Made by a program: the position numbers and the translations under genes. The notes beneath the pieces were generated by a model. The model was not told where the DNA came from, made no database searches, and worked only from the letters and a program-made list of their open reading frames with translations. From Coprococcus_C hominis (GTDB lineage: Bacteria; Bacillota; Clostridia; Lachnospirales; Lachnospiraceae), in assembly GCF_020687505.1 (NCBI RefSeq), contig NZ_JAJEQT010000003.1: a stretch of DNA of 64,000 bases; one strand, given 5' to 3'. Shown here in pieces: positions 1-8,385 of this stretch. The number at the start of each line of letters is the position of its first letter. The stretch's first letter is position 1.

Positions 1-88
1 CCGGGAAGGAAGCAGGCAAATCGGCGAATCTGAGGTGAAAGCGGCGGCGATTGCAGCGAAATTCCTTGGGAAACAGATGGAAGGGTAA
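1..88 (+). CDS. spoVT: Stage V sporulation protein T, C-terminal fragment (cut by window edge)
   Basis: The frame opens at the window edge (first full codon at base 2) and stops with TAA at 86-88. The visible residues end in a helix with the tail FLGKQMEG, which resembles the end of the GAF-like domain of SpoVT, an AbrB-type regulator of forespore gene expression. Context supports it: in Bacillus and Clostridia spoVT heads the cluster that continues into the S4 protein, yabP, yabQ, divIC and spoIIE, all present here. Only about 28 residues are visible, so the identification rests on the short tail and on gene order. The start and DNA-binding domain lie outside the window. Confidence 0.6.
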   Translation, partial: REGSRQIGESEVKAAAIAAKFLGKQMEG

Positions 89-112
89 AATTGACATCGA
101 AATTCCCAAAAA

Positions 113-134
113 GTGCCAAAAACTTGGCTTTTTT
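113..134 (+). terminator. Rho-independent terminator after spoVT
   Basis: The stem GCCAA (115-119) pairs with TTGGC (124-128) around an AAAC loop and is followed by a run of T. The stem is short. It lies between the spoVT stop and the hup promoter, so it separates two transcripts. Confidence 0.55.
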
Positions 135-136
135 CC

Positions 137-165
137 TTGACAAACAAAGGGCAACAAGGTATAAA
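137..165 (+). promoter_or_regulatory. Sigma-A promoter for hup
   Basis: TTGACA at 137-142 and TATAAA at 160-165 are separated by 17 bases, a near-consensus vegetative promoter. The leader to the hup start is about 90 bases. The ribosome site AGGAGG is at 249-254. Confidence 0.8.
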
Positions 166-261
166 TATGCGTAGGGCTTTGTTGGCAAAGCTGATAAAAA
201 CAAGATTCGACCGCGGGGGATGTGGTCAGGAAACATCGTTTTATTATAGGAGGAAATTTCG

Positions 262-534
262 ATGAACAAGAATGAATTAGTTGCAAAGATGGCTGAGAAG
301 GCTGGACTTAAGAAGACAGAAGCTGAGAAGGCACTTAAGGCTTTCACAGAGACAGTAGCAGAAGAGTTAAAGAATGGTGAGAAGATCCAGTTAGTTGGAT
401 TTGGTACATTTGAAGTAGCTGAGAGACCTGCTCGTGAGGGACGTAACCCAAGAACAGGCGAGACAATGAAGATCGCTGCTTCTAAGTCTCCTAAGTTCAA
501 GGCTGGTAAGGCTTTAAAGGATTCTTTAAACTAA
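262..534 (+). CDS. hup: HU family DNA-binding protein
   Basis: A 90-residue histone-like protein that bends and compacts the nucleoid as a dimer. The sequence shows the HU fold: N-terminal helices (MNKNELVAKMAEKAG), the core GFGTFEVAERPAREGRNPRT with the DNA-contacting beta-arm around RNPRTGE, and a basic tail. AGGAGG lies about 7 bases before ATG. Codon use is strongly biased (many AAG, GCT, CGT), as for a highly expressed gene. It has its own promoter and terminator. Bacillus has yabM and mazG at this place; here hup sits directly between spoVT and the S4 gene. Confidence 0.97.
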   Translation: MNKNELVAKMAEKAGLKKTEAEKALKAFTETVAEELKNGEKIQLVGFGTFEVAERPAREGRNPRTGETMKIAASKSPKFKAGKALKDSLN

Positions 535-573
535 TCTGATTCTTATCCGAAAAGATTTTTCGATAAAGAGTGA

Positions 574-604
574 AAAGCTGTCGCATGCTGCGGCAGCTTT
601 TTCA
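574..604 (+). terminator. Rho-independent terminator after hup
   Basis: A 12-bp stem (574-585 with 589-600, one G-U pair) around the loop TGC is followed by Ts. It closes the hup transcript before the S4 gene. Confidence 0.88.
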
Positions 605-633
605 TATGAGAGGAAAGTAAGGAGGAACGTGCT

Positions 634-873
634 ATGCGTTTGGACAAATATTTAAAGGTATCGCGTCTGATTAAGCGTCGTACCGTAGCAAATGATGCAT
701 GCGATGCAGGCAGAGTCATGGTCAATGATAAAGTCGTGAAAGCATCCTATGATGTGAAGCTTGGCGATGTGATCGAGATATCGTTTGGTAATAAATCCGT
801 GAAGGTTAAGGTGACAATGATCGCGGATTCTACGAAAAAGGAAGATGCAAAAGAGATGTTTGAATATCTCTGA
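634..873 (+). CDS. rqcP: S4-domain RNA-binding protein (RqcP/YabO type)
   Basis: A 79-residue protein almost entirely made of an S4 RNA-binding domain: MRLDKYLKVSRLIKRR, then DAGRVMVNDK and the GDVIEI strand. In Bacillus the orthologue RqcP works with RqcH on stalled 50S subunits in ribosome quality control, promoting addition of alanine tails. AAGGAGG precedes the ATG. The position before yabP, yabQ and divIC matches yabO in Bacillus. The family assignment is firm; the quality-control role is transferred from Bacillus. Confidence 0.9.
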   Translation: MRLDKYLKVSRLIKRRTVANDACDAGRVMVNDKVVKASYDVKLGDVIEISFGNKSVKVKVTMIADSTKKEDAKEMFEYL

Positions 874-888
874 TGGAAGGTAGAAGGC

Positions 889-917
889 TCATAAATCGCA
901 GAGTGCCTGCATATATT
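889..917 (+). promoter_or_regulatory. Possible sigma-E promoter for yabPQ
   Basis: TCATAAA at 889-895 and CATATATT at 910-917 are 14 bases apart. This resembles the mother-cell sigma-E pattern (kmATAww, N13-15, CATACAnT). yabP belongs to the sigma-E regulon in Bacillus. The -10 has two mismatches, so this is a moderate call. Confidence 0.45.
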
Positions 918-946
918 TATGCTATAACAAGTGTGCAGGAGCATAC

Positions 947-1210
947 ATGGAAAGTCATATGATACATATTACACAACGCGCACATATGAGCCTCACCGGA
1001 CTGGAAAAGGTGATATCGATGGAACCGGAGCTTGTTGAGGTAGAAACAACAGCAGATCATCTTGCCATCAAGGGGCAGAATCTGCACGCAGAGAAGCTGG
1101 ATATGGAGAAGGGTGAACTCCAGTTGACCGGAACGATACAGGGGATGCTTTATTCGGACAAAAAGGGAAAGAAGAAAGCCGCGGCGATCGCCAAACGGCT
1201 GTTTCGATAA
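947..1210 (+). CDS. yabP: Sporulation protein YabP
   Basis: An 87-residue protein of the YabP/YqfC family, conserved in endospore formers and made in the mother cell. The core reads RAHMSLTGLEKV, then VETTADHLAIKGQNLH and KGELQLTGTI, the beta-rich pattern of the family. AGGAG is 5 bases before ATG 947. Its stop codon is directly followed by the yabQ start, so the two are translationally coupled. YabP and YabQ are linked to cortex formation in Bacillus; the biochemical role is unknown. Confidence 0.92.
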   Translation: MESHMIHITQRAHMSLTGLEKVISMEPELVEVETTADHLAIKGQNLHAEKLDMEKGELQLTGTIQGMLYSDKKGKKKAAAIAKRLFR

Positions 1211-1585
1211 TTGACAGATGTATTGATACGACAGGGAGCCATGTTTATCATGAGTGTTGCCGTGGGAATCGCCCTCACACTGTCGTATGATCTTTTGCGT
1301 GTATTTCGACGCGTGGTATCTCATAATTCAATTTTAATAGCAATGGAAGATGTCTGCTTCTGGCTGATCTGGACCTATGTGACGTTGGAGTGCATCCACG
1401 TATATGGGGATGGTGTGCTGCACTGGTATATGGCGGTTGGCATTTTGTTTGGCGTTGTATTGTTCCATTACACTATAAGTTGTACCTTGTTAAAATCTGT
1501 AAACAACATCTTGTACAAGGTAAAAAAATCCGCGAAAAAGCACAAGAAATTGTTGAAAAATAGCGATAATAAGGGTAAAATGTAA
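1211..1585 (+). CDS. yabQ: Spore cortex biosynthesis protein YabQ
   Basis: A 124-residue membrane protein that starts with TTG immediately after the yabP stop. It has hydrophobic segments near residues 8-24, 40-60 and 72-92, and a lysine-rich cytoplasmic tail ending around residue 124. In Bacillus YabQ sits in the outer forespore membrane and is needed for cortex peptidoglycan. The zero-gap TTG start suggests translational re-initiation from yabP and dosage coupling. Identification rests on topology, size and gene order. Confidence 0.85.
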   Translation: MTDVLIRQGAMFIMSVAVGIALTLSYDLLRVFRRVVSHNSILIAMEDVCFWLIWTYVTLECIHVYGDGVLHWYMAVGILFGVVLFHYTISCTLLKSVNNILYKVKKSAKKHKKLLKNSDNKGKM

Positions 1586-1604
1586 ATATCTTTAGGTATG
1601 AAAA

Positions 1605-1928
1605 GTGGGTATGGAAATGGCAAAAAGCAGTACAAAAAAATCAGTTCGATATCGTCAGTCGCCGGTGATCACATTTCTGGTTGTTGCGGCGGTTATATTT
1701 ATATGTGTGACTTCGATTGTGCGTGCGACAAGTCTGCACACGAAGAGTAAGCAGCTGGCAGAGACCGAGAAAACGATGGAGTTGAAGGTCGAAGAGGCAA
1801 AGCAGGAGCAGGCGAACCTCGATGCACAGGAGAAATATATGCAGACGAATGAATATATAGAGGACGTGGCAAAGGACAAGCTCGGGTTAGTGAAACCAGA
1901 TGAGCTGGTTATCCGTCCGGCAGAATAA
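1605..1928 (+). CDS. divIC: Septum formation initiator, DivIC/FtsB family
   Basis: A small bitopic division protein: basic N terminus, one membrane segment (about residues 20-42), a coiled coil rich in E, K and Q (about 47-85), and the conserved tail YIEDVAKDKLGLVKPDE. That tail is typical of FtsB/DivIC, which joins FtsL and FtsQ/DivIB in the divisome core. The start used is GTG 1605; in-frame ATG codons at 1611 and 1617 are alternatives. It follows yabQ by about 20 bases as in Bacillus, and a strong terminator follows. Confidence 0.88.
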   Translation: MGMEMAKSSTKKSVRYRQSPVITFLVVAAVIFICVTSIVRATSLHTKSKQLAETEKTMELKVEEAKQEQANLDAQEKYMQTNEYIEDVAKDKLGLVKPDELVIRPAE

Positions 1929-1951
1929 ATGAATCAGAGATAAGAAGACAG

Positions 1952-1984
1952 AAAGCTTCCGGTAGATTGCCGGAAGCTTTTTTG
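1952..1984 (+). terminator. Rho-independent terminator after divIC
   Basis: AAAGCTTCCGG (1952-1962) pairs with CCGGAAGCTTT (1970-1980) around a 7-base loop and is followed by Ts. It ends the yabP-yabQ-divIC transcript before spoIIE. Confidence 0.9.
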
Positions 1985-2111
1985 CGTAAAAATGTCTATA
2001 AATTTTATCTCCCAGCTGTCACTGTTAGACATACACAGTCGGAAGAATTGTATAAACTTGTATGGCAAATTTGAAACAGACGGAAACCATCGGGTAGAGG
2101 GGATTGAGAAA

Positions 2112-4109
2112 ATGAAAGTGGCGAAGCTTTTTTCTGGTATTGCAGATATTCTGATTGCATATTGTGTGGGACATTGCAGTCTGCTTGGCACAGCACCATT
2201 TGGGACGGCAATCATTGGTGCGGGCAGCGCCTGCGGGAGAAGTCCGTGGATGTTGCTGCTCGGATTGCTCGGCGCATTTTTTGAGCAGGGTGGTTTTGAG
2301 AAACAGGGACAGATGATCTATCCACTGATCTGGGTGATGGCAGCTGTGCTTGTACGCGTCAGAAAGTTGCAGCTATTATATCCGCGTTCGTTTCTGTTGT
2401 CTGTCCTTGTCGGACTGGAGACGATCGTTCTCCAGATCGGTGCGGCGTTCTGGCTGCCAGGGGCAATCGGAATCCCTCTGGCGTGCGCAGAAGGTGCGCT
2501 CGTTTTTTCTTTTATGTTAGCGTATTGCTTTTCTTATCGGAATCTGAGTGGGGATAAGCTCCTTTTTTTAACAGACACCCAGACGATGCTTGCAGTGCTG
2601 ATTCTTGCAACAACCGTACTTGCCGGGATGCCGGTTCAGCTTGGCGGAGTCGTCGAGGTGCTTGCGAGCGTGTGCCTGTTTACAATCTTTTATATATCGT
2701 ATCGGTTTGGATTTTCGGCTGGCGTTTCCTGGGCGGCAATCTCCGGAGCCATCTATGCCCTCCGGGCAGACGATATGCAGATGCTTGCTGCGTGGGTATT
2801 TCTCGCAGTACTTGTAAATGGTTTGACCGAATTTCTGCATATAGGACGATACGGAAGCATTCTGATTTTTGTAGCGAGCGATTGCCTGCTTGGATATTTT
2901 GCGTTTCCGCAGATGCTCTCTGAGGCTGGCATCAAGGCGATTGCGACTGCGGTGTTTGTGCTGTTTTTTTTACCGGGACGCCTGTTCGTGCAAGTGCGTA
3001 CGCAGGGGGATGCCATGGCACTTTCCGGGGCAGAATGGGGCAAGCTTACGCTTTCACGCGTGCGGAGTTTCTCGGATGCGTTGAAACGGATTGATTATAC
3101 ATTTGCAGGGACGGAGGGGCAGCGGATTGGGTTTTCACAGATCGGAACGATGCTGGAGGATTTTACAAAGCAGTTGGACAGCCCTGTTGCGATGCGTAAG
3201 GATGCGGAGACGGCGATCGTGTCGGAATTGGGCAGGATGGGCGTACATGTGAAATCGCTGACGCTCTTAAAGGCGCAGAATGGCAGATACCAGCTCTATG
3301 CGGATGCCCGCGTGGGACGTGGCAGACTGGTCGGCGCAGAGGCGGTGCGCAAGATTGCAAGCAAGGAGACGGGAATCCCGTTTGAGATCGGGGAGGACAG
3401 CCGCCAGATGGTTGGACGGAGCTATGACCTTGTTATATTAAATCAGAAGCCTGCGTTCCGCATTCAGACTGCCGCCCGTCGACTTTCCTGTCAGGAAGAT
3501 GTGATATCGGGAGACAATTTTTATATTGGGAATCTGAAGAATGGACAGGCGCTTTTGATGATTGCTGATGGCATGGGAAACGGTGTGCAGGCGGCGAAAG
3601 ACAGTGAAGCGCTGCTCTCTGCGGTCGAGGAACTTGTCATGACCGGATTTGAACAGGAGATGGCAGTGCGGCTTGTGAATGCGTATCTGGCAGAGAAGAA
3701 TAAGGGGGAGCATTTTACAACACTGGATATGTTGTTGCTGGATCTGTACACAGGAGTTGGACATCTGGTAAAATACGGCGCCGCAACGACTTATGTGTGC
3801 CGGGGAAACTGGATGGAGTGTATCAAATCGACATCGCTTCCGGTTGGGGTGATGGAGGATGCTGGATGCGAGTGCAGCAGTAAGAAATATTATGCCGGCG
3901 ATCTGATTGTCATGGTGAGTGATGGCGTGCTGGACAGTATTTTGTTTGAAAATAAAGACGACTATATGCATACACTGCTGGAAGCGTTAAAGGATGAGGA
4001 GCCAGAGACTGTGGTGGAGGCGGTCATCCAGGATATCCGAAGCGTCTGTGGAAAACGATTGAAGGATGATGCAACGATTATTGTGTGCAAGGTCATGAAA
4101 AATCTGTGA
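2112..4109 (+). CDS. spoIIE: Stage II sporulation protein E (membrane PP2C phosphatase)
   Basis: SpoIIE dephosphorylates SpoIIAA-P and so activates sigma-F in the forespore; it also interacts with FtsZ. The start is set at ATG 2112 because GAGGGG lies 10 bases upstream; the frame is open upstream without a better site. The protein is 665 residues, shorter than the roughly 830 of Bacillus. The first 300 or so residues hold many membrane helices, followed by a linker. The C-terminal PP2C domain shows the metal-binding motifs MIADGMGNG, MVSDGVLD and RLKDDATIIV. It lies between divIC and tilS, as in Bacillus (apart from yabS/yabT there). Confidence 0.95.
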   Translation: MKVAKLFSGIADILIAYCVGHCSLLGTAPFGTAIIGAGSACGRSPWMLLLGLLGAFFEQGGFEKQGQMIYPLIWVMAAVLVRVRKLQLLYPRSFLLSVLVGLETIVLQIGAAFWLPGAIGIPLACAEGALVFSFMLAYCFSYRNLSGDKLLFLTDTQTMLAVLILATTVLAGMPVQLGGVVEVLASVCLFTIFYISYRFGFSAGVSWAAISGAIYALRADDMQMLAAWVFLAVLVNGLTEFLHIGRYGSILIFVASDCLLGYFAFPQMLSEAGIKAIATAVFVLFFLPGRLFVQVRTQGDAMALSGAEWGKLTLSRVRSFSDALKRIDYTFAGTEGQRIGFSQIGTMLEDFTKQLDSPVAMRKDAETAIVSELGRMGVHVKSLTLLKAQNGRYQLYADARVGRGRLVGAEAVRKIASKETGIPFEIGEDSRQMVGRSYDLVILNQKPAFRIQTAARRLSCQEDVISGDNFYIGNLKNGQALLMIADGMGNGVQAAKDSEALLSAVEELVMTGFEQEMAVRLVNAYLAEKNKGEHFTTLDMLLLDLYTGVGHLVKYGAATTYVCRGNWMECIKSTSLPVGVMEDAGCECSSKKYYAGDLIVMVSDGVLDSILFENKDDYMHTLLEALKDEEPETVVEAVIQDIRSVCGKRLKDDATIIVCKVMKNL

Positions 4110-4178
4110 ATCGCTATACGAAAGGTATCGTTTGTGCTAATATAAGGATGGTAAAAACTGACAAATGACGGAGTATGT

Positions 4179-5597
4179 ATGAATTATTTTGAGCAAAAAG
4201 TCTACAATTATATACAGACACACGGATTGATCGAACCGGGAAATCGACTGGTAGTCGGTGTGTCGGGTGGTGCGGATTCCGTGTGCCTGCTACGCGTGTT
4301 AAAGGCGCTTATGCCAGTGTTGCATATCCCTTCGCAGGGCATCGTTGTGGTGCATGTGCATCATGGCATCCGGGGCGCGGAGGCAGATCATGATGCCGCA
4401 TTTACCAAAGACTTGTGTGCAAAGCTTGGATTCCTGTATCAGGAATATCGGAAAGATATTCCGGCGTATGCGAAGCAGTTAAATATGACTGTTGAGGAAG
4501 CGGGACGGGAGTATCGTTATCAGTGTATGGAAGAACTGGTTATGCAACTGAAATTCGATAAGATCGCCGTCGCGCACAACCAGGATGATGTCGCGGAGAC
4601 GGTGCTGTTCCATATGCTTCGGGGCAGTGGATTGAACGGGCTTGCCGGGATCGCGGCGAGCAGGGGGAATATCATCCGCCCGCTGCTCGGTGTGTCGCGT
4701 GCAGAAATCGAAGCGTATCTGGAAGAATGCGGACAGGATTTTTGTCTGGATTCGACAAATGTTGAGCTTGCCTATGCACGAAACAAGATCCGGCACAGTA
4801 TATTGCCTGTGATGAAGGAATTGAATGACCGGGCGGTGGAGCATATCTGCCAGCTGGCGCAGGATGCGGCACAAAGCTATGACTATATTCATACGCAGGC
4901 GATGGAACAATGCGATACAACAGAGGATGAGGATGCCTTTGGCAGAACGGTGACACTTTCGATTGCAGAACTGTATAAAGTAGGACCGGTGCTGCAGGAG
5001 CATATTGTATGGGAAGCAATCGGACAGGTTGCACAGCGCAAGAAGGATATTACGCGGCGGCATATACAGGCGGTTGTGGCACTGATCTATCAGGATTCTG
5101 GAAGCAGTGTACAGCTTCCATATGGTATCCATGCGAGAAGAAATTATGGGGAGCTGATCCTTTCGGATAAGGTGCAGACAATGACGGACTACCGGTTTGC
5201 GATTGCGCAGGCAGGTGATTATGAAATCCCGAATCAGGGAACACTTTCCGTATCCATTGAGGATTTTACTTTTACGGAGCCAATTCCGAAAAAAAACTAT
5301 ACGAAATTCATTGACTATGCTAAAATAAAAGGTACTCTGTGTGTCCGGACACCGGAAGACGGAGATTATATCGTGATTGATACAGCTGGAAATACGAAGA
5401 AACTGTCGCGTGTATTTATCGATGCGAAGATCGACAGGACCAAACGGGCAGGATGGCCGGTGCTTGCATGCGGACAGGAAATCGTATGGGTAGTTGGACT
5501 GCGGTTTTCGCCAGCGTATCATGTGGATGAGCAGACAAACAAAATTATGAAAATACAGTATGGAAGCAAAGGAGATCAGAATGGAACAAAAGATTGA
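4179..5597 (+). CDS. tilS: tRNA(Ile)-lysidine synthetase
   Basis: Adds lysine to C34 of tRNA-Ile2 so that it reads AUA, using ATP. The N-terminal PP-loop VVGVSGGADSVCLL is at about residues 25-38, followed by HVHHGIRGAEAD and the tRNA-contacting ARNKIRH motif. At 472 residues it has the full-length architecture with the C-terminal TilS domain (LRFSPAYHVDE near the end). The hpt start lies within its last codons (17-bp overlap), giving the tilS-hpt-ftsH order common to Firmicutes. Confidence 0.96.
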   Translation: MNYFEQKVYNYIQTHGLIEPGNRLVVGVSGGADSVCLLRVLKALMPVLHIPSQGIVVVHVHHGIRGAEADHDAAFTKDLCAKLGFLYQEYRKDIPAYAKQLNMTVEEAGREYRYQCMEELVMQLKFDKIAVAHNQDDVAETVLFHMLRGSGLNGLAGIAASRGNIIRPLLGVSRAEIEAYLEECGQDFCLDSTNVELAYARNKIRHSILPVMKELNDRAVEHICQLAQDAAQSYDYIHTQAMEQCDTTEDEDAFGRTVTLSIAELYKVGPVLQEHIVWEAIGQVAQRKKDITRRHIQAVVALIYQDSGSSVQLPYGIHARRNYGELILSDKVQTMTDYRFAIAQAGDYEIPNQGTLSVSIEDFTFTEPIPKKNYTKFIDYAKIKGTLCVRTPEDGDYIVIDTAGNTKKLSRVFIDAKIDRTKRAGWPVLACGQEIVWVVGLRFSPAYHVDEQTNKIMKIQYGSKGDQNGTKD

Positions 5598-6102
5598 TGT
5601 TATGATTGATGAGGCAACTGTGGAGGCAAGAATTGCAGAAATCGCACAGCAGTTAAGCAAGGAATATGAGGGAAAGACGATTCATATTATCGGTGTTTTA
5701 AAGGGAAGCGTGTTCTTCATGTGTGAGCTTGCAAAGCGTCTGACTGTACCAGTGACGATGGATTTCATGTCTGTTTCCAGCTATGGAAATGATACCAAGT
5801 CTTCCGGTGTTGTAAAGATGATCAAGGATCTCGATGAGAGTATCGAGGGAAGAGACGTGGTACTGATTGAGGATATTATGGATTCCGGTCGTACACTTTC
5901 TTATCTCATCAATATATTGAAGGAGCGCAAACCGGCAAGCTTTAAGGTAGTCACATTACTGGATAAGCCGGATCGCCGTGTTGTAGAGTTGGAGCCGGAC
6001 ATCACCGGATTTGTGATTCCAGACCGCTTCGTTGTAGGATATGGTCTTGATTGTGCACAGAAATACAGAAATCTTCCATATATTGGTGTGATTTCTGAGT
6101 AA
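5581..6102 (+). CDS. hpt: Hypoxanthine phosphoribosyltransferase
   Basis: Purine salvage enzyme converting hypoxanthine or guanine plus PRPP to IMP or GMP. The start chosen is ATG 5581 because AAGGAG lies just before it; the frame extends upstream into tilS without another good site. The 173-residue product has the PRPP loop VVLIEDIMDSGRTLSYL (about residues 96-112) and the C-terminal base-binding region PDRFVVGYGLD. It overlaps the tilS end and is 30 bases before ftsH. In Bacillus HprT also binds TilS; whether it does so here is unknown. Confidence 0.96.
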   Translation: MEQKIDVMIDEATVEARIAEIAQQLSKEYEGKTIHIIGVLKGSVFFMCELAKRLTVPVTMDFMSVSSYGNDTKSSGVVKMIKDLDESIEGRDVVLIEDIMDSGRTLSYLINILKERKPASFKVVTLLDKPDRRVVELEPDITGFVIPDRFVVGYGLDCAQKYRNLPYIGVISE

Positions 6103-6132
6103 TACATAAATTTATCCAGAAGGGAGCATAGC

Positions 6133-8028
6133 ATGAAGGGATTAAAAAAAGGACTCGGAATCTACCTGATTCTGTTCTTTGCGATGTTCTGTGGCATTAT
6201 TTGGTACATGAACAAAAACTCAAAGACAGATTCCGGTTATACGATCGTCGATTTTCAGGCAGAAGTATCCGAGGATTTGATAGGCTCCGTTGAGATCTAT
6301 CAGAATAAGGAGATACCGACAGGAACGGTATACATCACGTATCGTCAGACAAACGAAGAAAAAGAATTCTATGTGTCGGATGTCAATAAGGTACAGCAGA
6401 TTATCATGAGCAAAGGAAACGGAAATATCCGCCTGGAGCTGCATGATGTCAGTGGTCAGAGCAACGTCTGGACATGGTTGCCGACAGTCGTGCTTATTGT
6501 GGTATTGCTGGTCGTTGTTATGATATTCATGGCAAATATGTCTGGTGCCGGTGGCGGTGGTGGTGCCGGTGGCGGCAAGATGATGAACTTTGGCAAGAGC
6601 CGGGCACATATGTCAAACGAGAACGATCAGAAGTATACATTCAAGGATGTCGCTGGTCTGGAAGAAGAAAAAGAGGATATGGCGGAGATCGTAGATTTCC
6701 TGCGGAATCCAAAGAAATATAACACGCTGGGTGCACGTATTCCGAAGGGCGTTCTGTTAGAGGGACCTCCGGGAACAGGTAAGACACTGCTTGCAAAGGC
6801 AGTTGCCGGAGAAGCTGGTGTTCCGTTCTTCTCGATTTCCGGTTCGGATTTCGTCGAGATGTTCGTCGGTGTTGGTGCGAGCCGTGTGCGTGATCTGTTT
6901 GAGGATGCAAAGAAGAATGCACCATGTATCGTGTTTATCGATGAGATTGATGCGGTTGCCAGAAAGCGTGGCTCTGGTCTTGGTGGCGGTCATGATGAGC
7001 GTGAGCAGACATTGAACCAGATGCTTGTTGAGATGGATGGTTTCGGTACGAACGAAGGTATCATTGTGCTTGCGGCGACAAACCGTGTGGATATTCTTGA
7101 TCCAGCGATTTTGAGACCGGGACGTTTTGACCGTAAGGTTATGGTCGGCAGACCGGATGTTAAGGGACGTGAGGAGATCCTTCGTGTCCATGTCAGAAAC
7201 AAGCCGTTGTCTGATGATGTCGATCTGCATGAGATCGCAAGAACAACTGCAGGCTTTGCTGGTGCGGATCTGGAGAACCTGATGAATGAGGCAGCTATCT
7301 GTGCAGCTAAACAGAATCGGCAGTTTATCAAGAAGGAAGATGTTGACAAGTGTTTTGTCAAGATTGGAATTGGCGGTGAAAAGAAGAGCCGTCTTGTACC
7401 GGAGAAGGAGCGGAAGATTACCGCTTACCACGAGAGTGGACATGCGATCTTGTTCCATTTACTGAGCGAGGTTGGACCGGTGCATCTTGTATCCATTATT
7501 CCAAATGGACGTGGTGCTGGCGGATATACGATGCCATTGCCGGAGAATGATAATGTGTTTATGACGAAGAAGCATATGCTGCAGGATATCATGGTCAGCT
7601 TTGGTGGACGAATCGCAGAGGAACTGATCTTCGGCGATATCACAACCGGTGCTTCTGCAGACATCAAGCAGGCAACCCAGACCGCACAGGCGATGGTTGT
7701 CAAGTATGGTATGTCTGAGAAGGTTGGGCTGATTAACTACGAGGTAAACAGTGAGGAAGAAGTATTTCTCGGCAGAGATCTCGGGCATGCAAGAAATTAC
7801 AGCGAGAAGGTCGCCGCGATGATCGATAAGGAAGTGCGCCGGATCATGGATGAGTGTTATCAGGAAGCAAAGCTTATCATCGAGAGTCATATTGACGTAT
7901 TGCATCGTTGTGCAGCTGCTTTGCTGGAGAAAGAACGTATCAACCGTGCAGAATTTGAAGCACTTTTTGAAGTCAGTCCAACAGAAACTTATCCGGATGG
8001 ACTGGATACAACCGGATTGAATCTGTAA
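6133..8028 (+). CDS. ftsH: ATP-dependent zinc metalloprotease FtsH
   Basis: Membrane AAA protease that degrades misfolded and regulatory membrane proteins as a hexamer. The 631-residue protein has two membrane helices (about 8-26 and 113-135) bracketing an extracytoplasmic domain, then a Gly-rich linker. The AAA domain has Walker A GPPGTGKT at about 211-218, Walker B CIVFIDEIDA and the second region of homology (NRVDILDPAILRPGRFDR). The zinc site HESGH is at 433-437, with a helical C-terminal protease domain. AGGGAG precedes the ATG. It closes the housekeeping block. Confidence 0.97.
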   Translation: MKGLKKGLGIYLILFFAMFCGIIWYMNKNSKTDSGYTIVDFQAEVSEDLIGSVEIYQNKEIPTGTVYITYRQTNEEKEFYVSDVNKVQQIIMSKGNGNIRLELHDVSGQSNVWTWLPTVVLIVVLLVVVMIFMANMSGAGGGGGAGGGKMMNFGKSRAHMSNENDQKYTFKDVAGLEEEKEDMAEIVDFLRNPKKYNTLGARIPKGVLLEGPPGTGKTLLAKAVAGEAGVPFFSISGSDFVEMFVGVGASRVRDLFEDAKKNAPCIVFIDEIDAVARKRGSGLGGGHDEREQTLNQMLVEMDGFGTNEGIIVLAATNRVDILDPAILRPGRFDRKVMVGRPDVKGREEILRVHVRNKPLSDDVDLHEIARTTAGFAGADLENLMNEAAICAAKQNRQFIKKEDVDKCFVKIGIGGEKKSRLVPEKERKITAYHESGHAILFHLLSEVGPVHLVSIIPNGRGAGGYTMPLPENDNVFMTKKHMLQDIMVSFGGRIAEELIFGDITTGASADIKQATQTAQAMVVKYGMSEKVGLINYEVNSEEEVFLGRDLGHARNYSEKVAAMIDKEVRRIMDECYQEAKLIIESHIDVLHRCAAALLEKERINRAEFEALFEVSPTETYPDGLDTTGLNL

Positions 8029-8315
8029 TCGATTGTGAAAAATGTAGTGATAGAAACTATGGAATTGTGCAAGATGCACAAAAAGACGACAAAAAACGAA
8101 TTTTTGCGACATGATTCAAGAGAATATGCACAAAAAAAATCTGAAAAAAATTAAATGTTTGGGCAGACTTTTTAGGGTTTATATGTATAATAATACTTGT
8201 AACCCCCCAATACATTATATAGTTTTTTGCTACACCCCAAAGTAACAAAATACCTTCTCCGAAAAGGACAGCCGATCGTTGGCTGTCCTTTTCCCTTTCT
8301 ATTTTTAATTTTTTA
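8029..8315 (+). other. AT-rich intergenic stretch with possible small transcript and a terminator
   Basis: No convincing ORF is present. TATAAT lies at 8186-8191 without a clear -35 at normal spacing. The strong terminator at 8262-8296 lies about 100 bases downstream of it. This could be the ftsH 3' region only, or a short RNA from about 8198 to 8296. A C-run (8202-8208) and the ACACCCC motif near 8232 lie between. Confidence 0.3.
8262..8296 (+). terminator. Rho-independent terminator
   Basis: AAAAGGACAGCC (8262-8273) pairs perfectly with GGCTGTCCTTTT (8281-8292) around GATCGTT; Ts are included in the 3' arm. The near-symmetric A/T flanks would allow function on both strands. Confidence 0.88.
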
Positions 8316-8344
8316 TTGTGTAAATTCCTGTCCTGTATTAAAAT
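8316..8344 (+). promoter_or_regulatory. Probable sigma-A promoter for the GH13 gene
   Basis: TTGTGT (8316-8321) and TAAAAT (8339-8344) with a 17-base spacer lie about 40 bases before the start codon. No obvious catabolite-repression element was seen beside it. Confidence 0.6.
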
Positions 8345-8385
8345 AATAGATAGTCGTCAAAAAAGAATTAGGGAGGATACTCTTG

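Noticed and set aside
4479..5660. A 393-codon open frame on the minus strand opposite tilS
   Set aside because: It has no ribosome site, its product is low in coherence, and it mirrors the codon pattern of tilS, whose motifs are clear.
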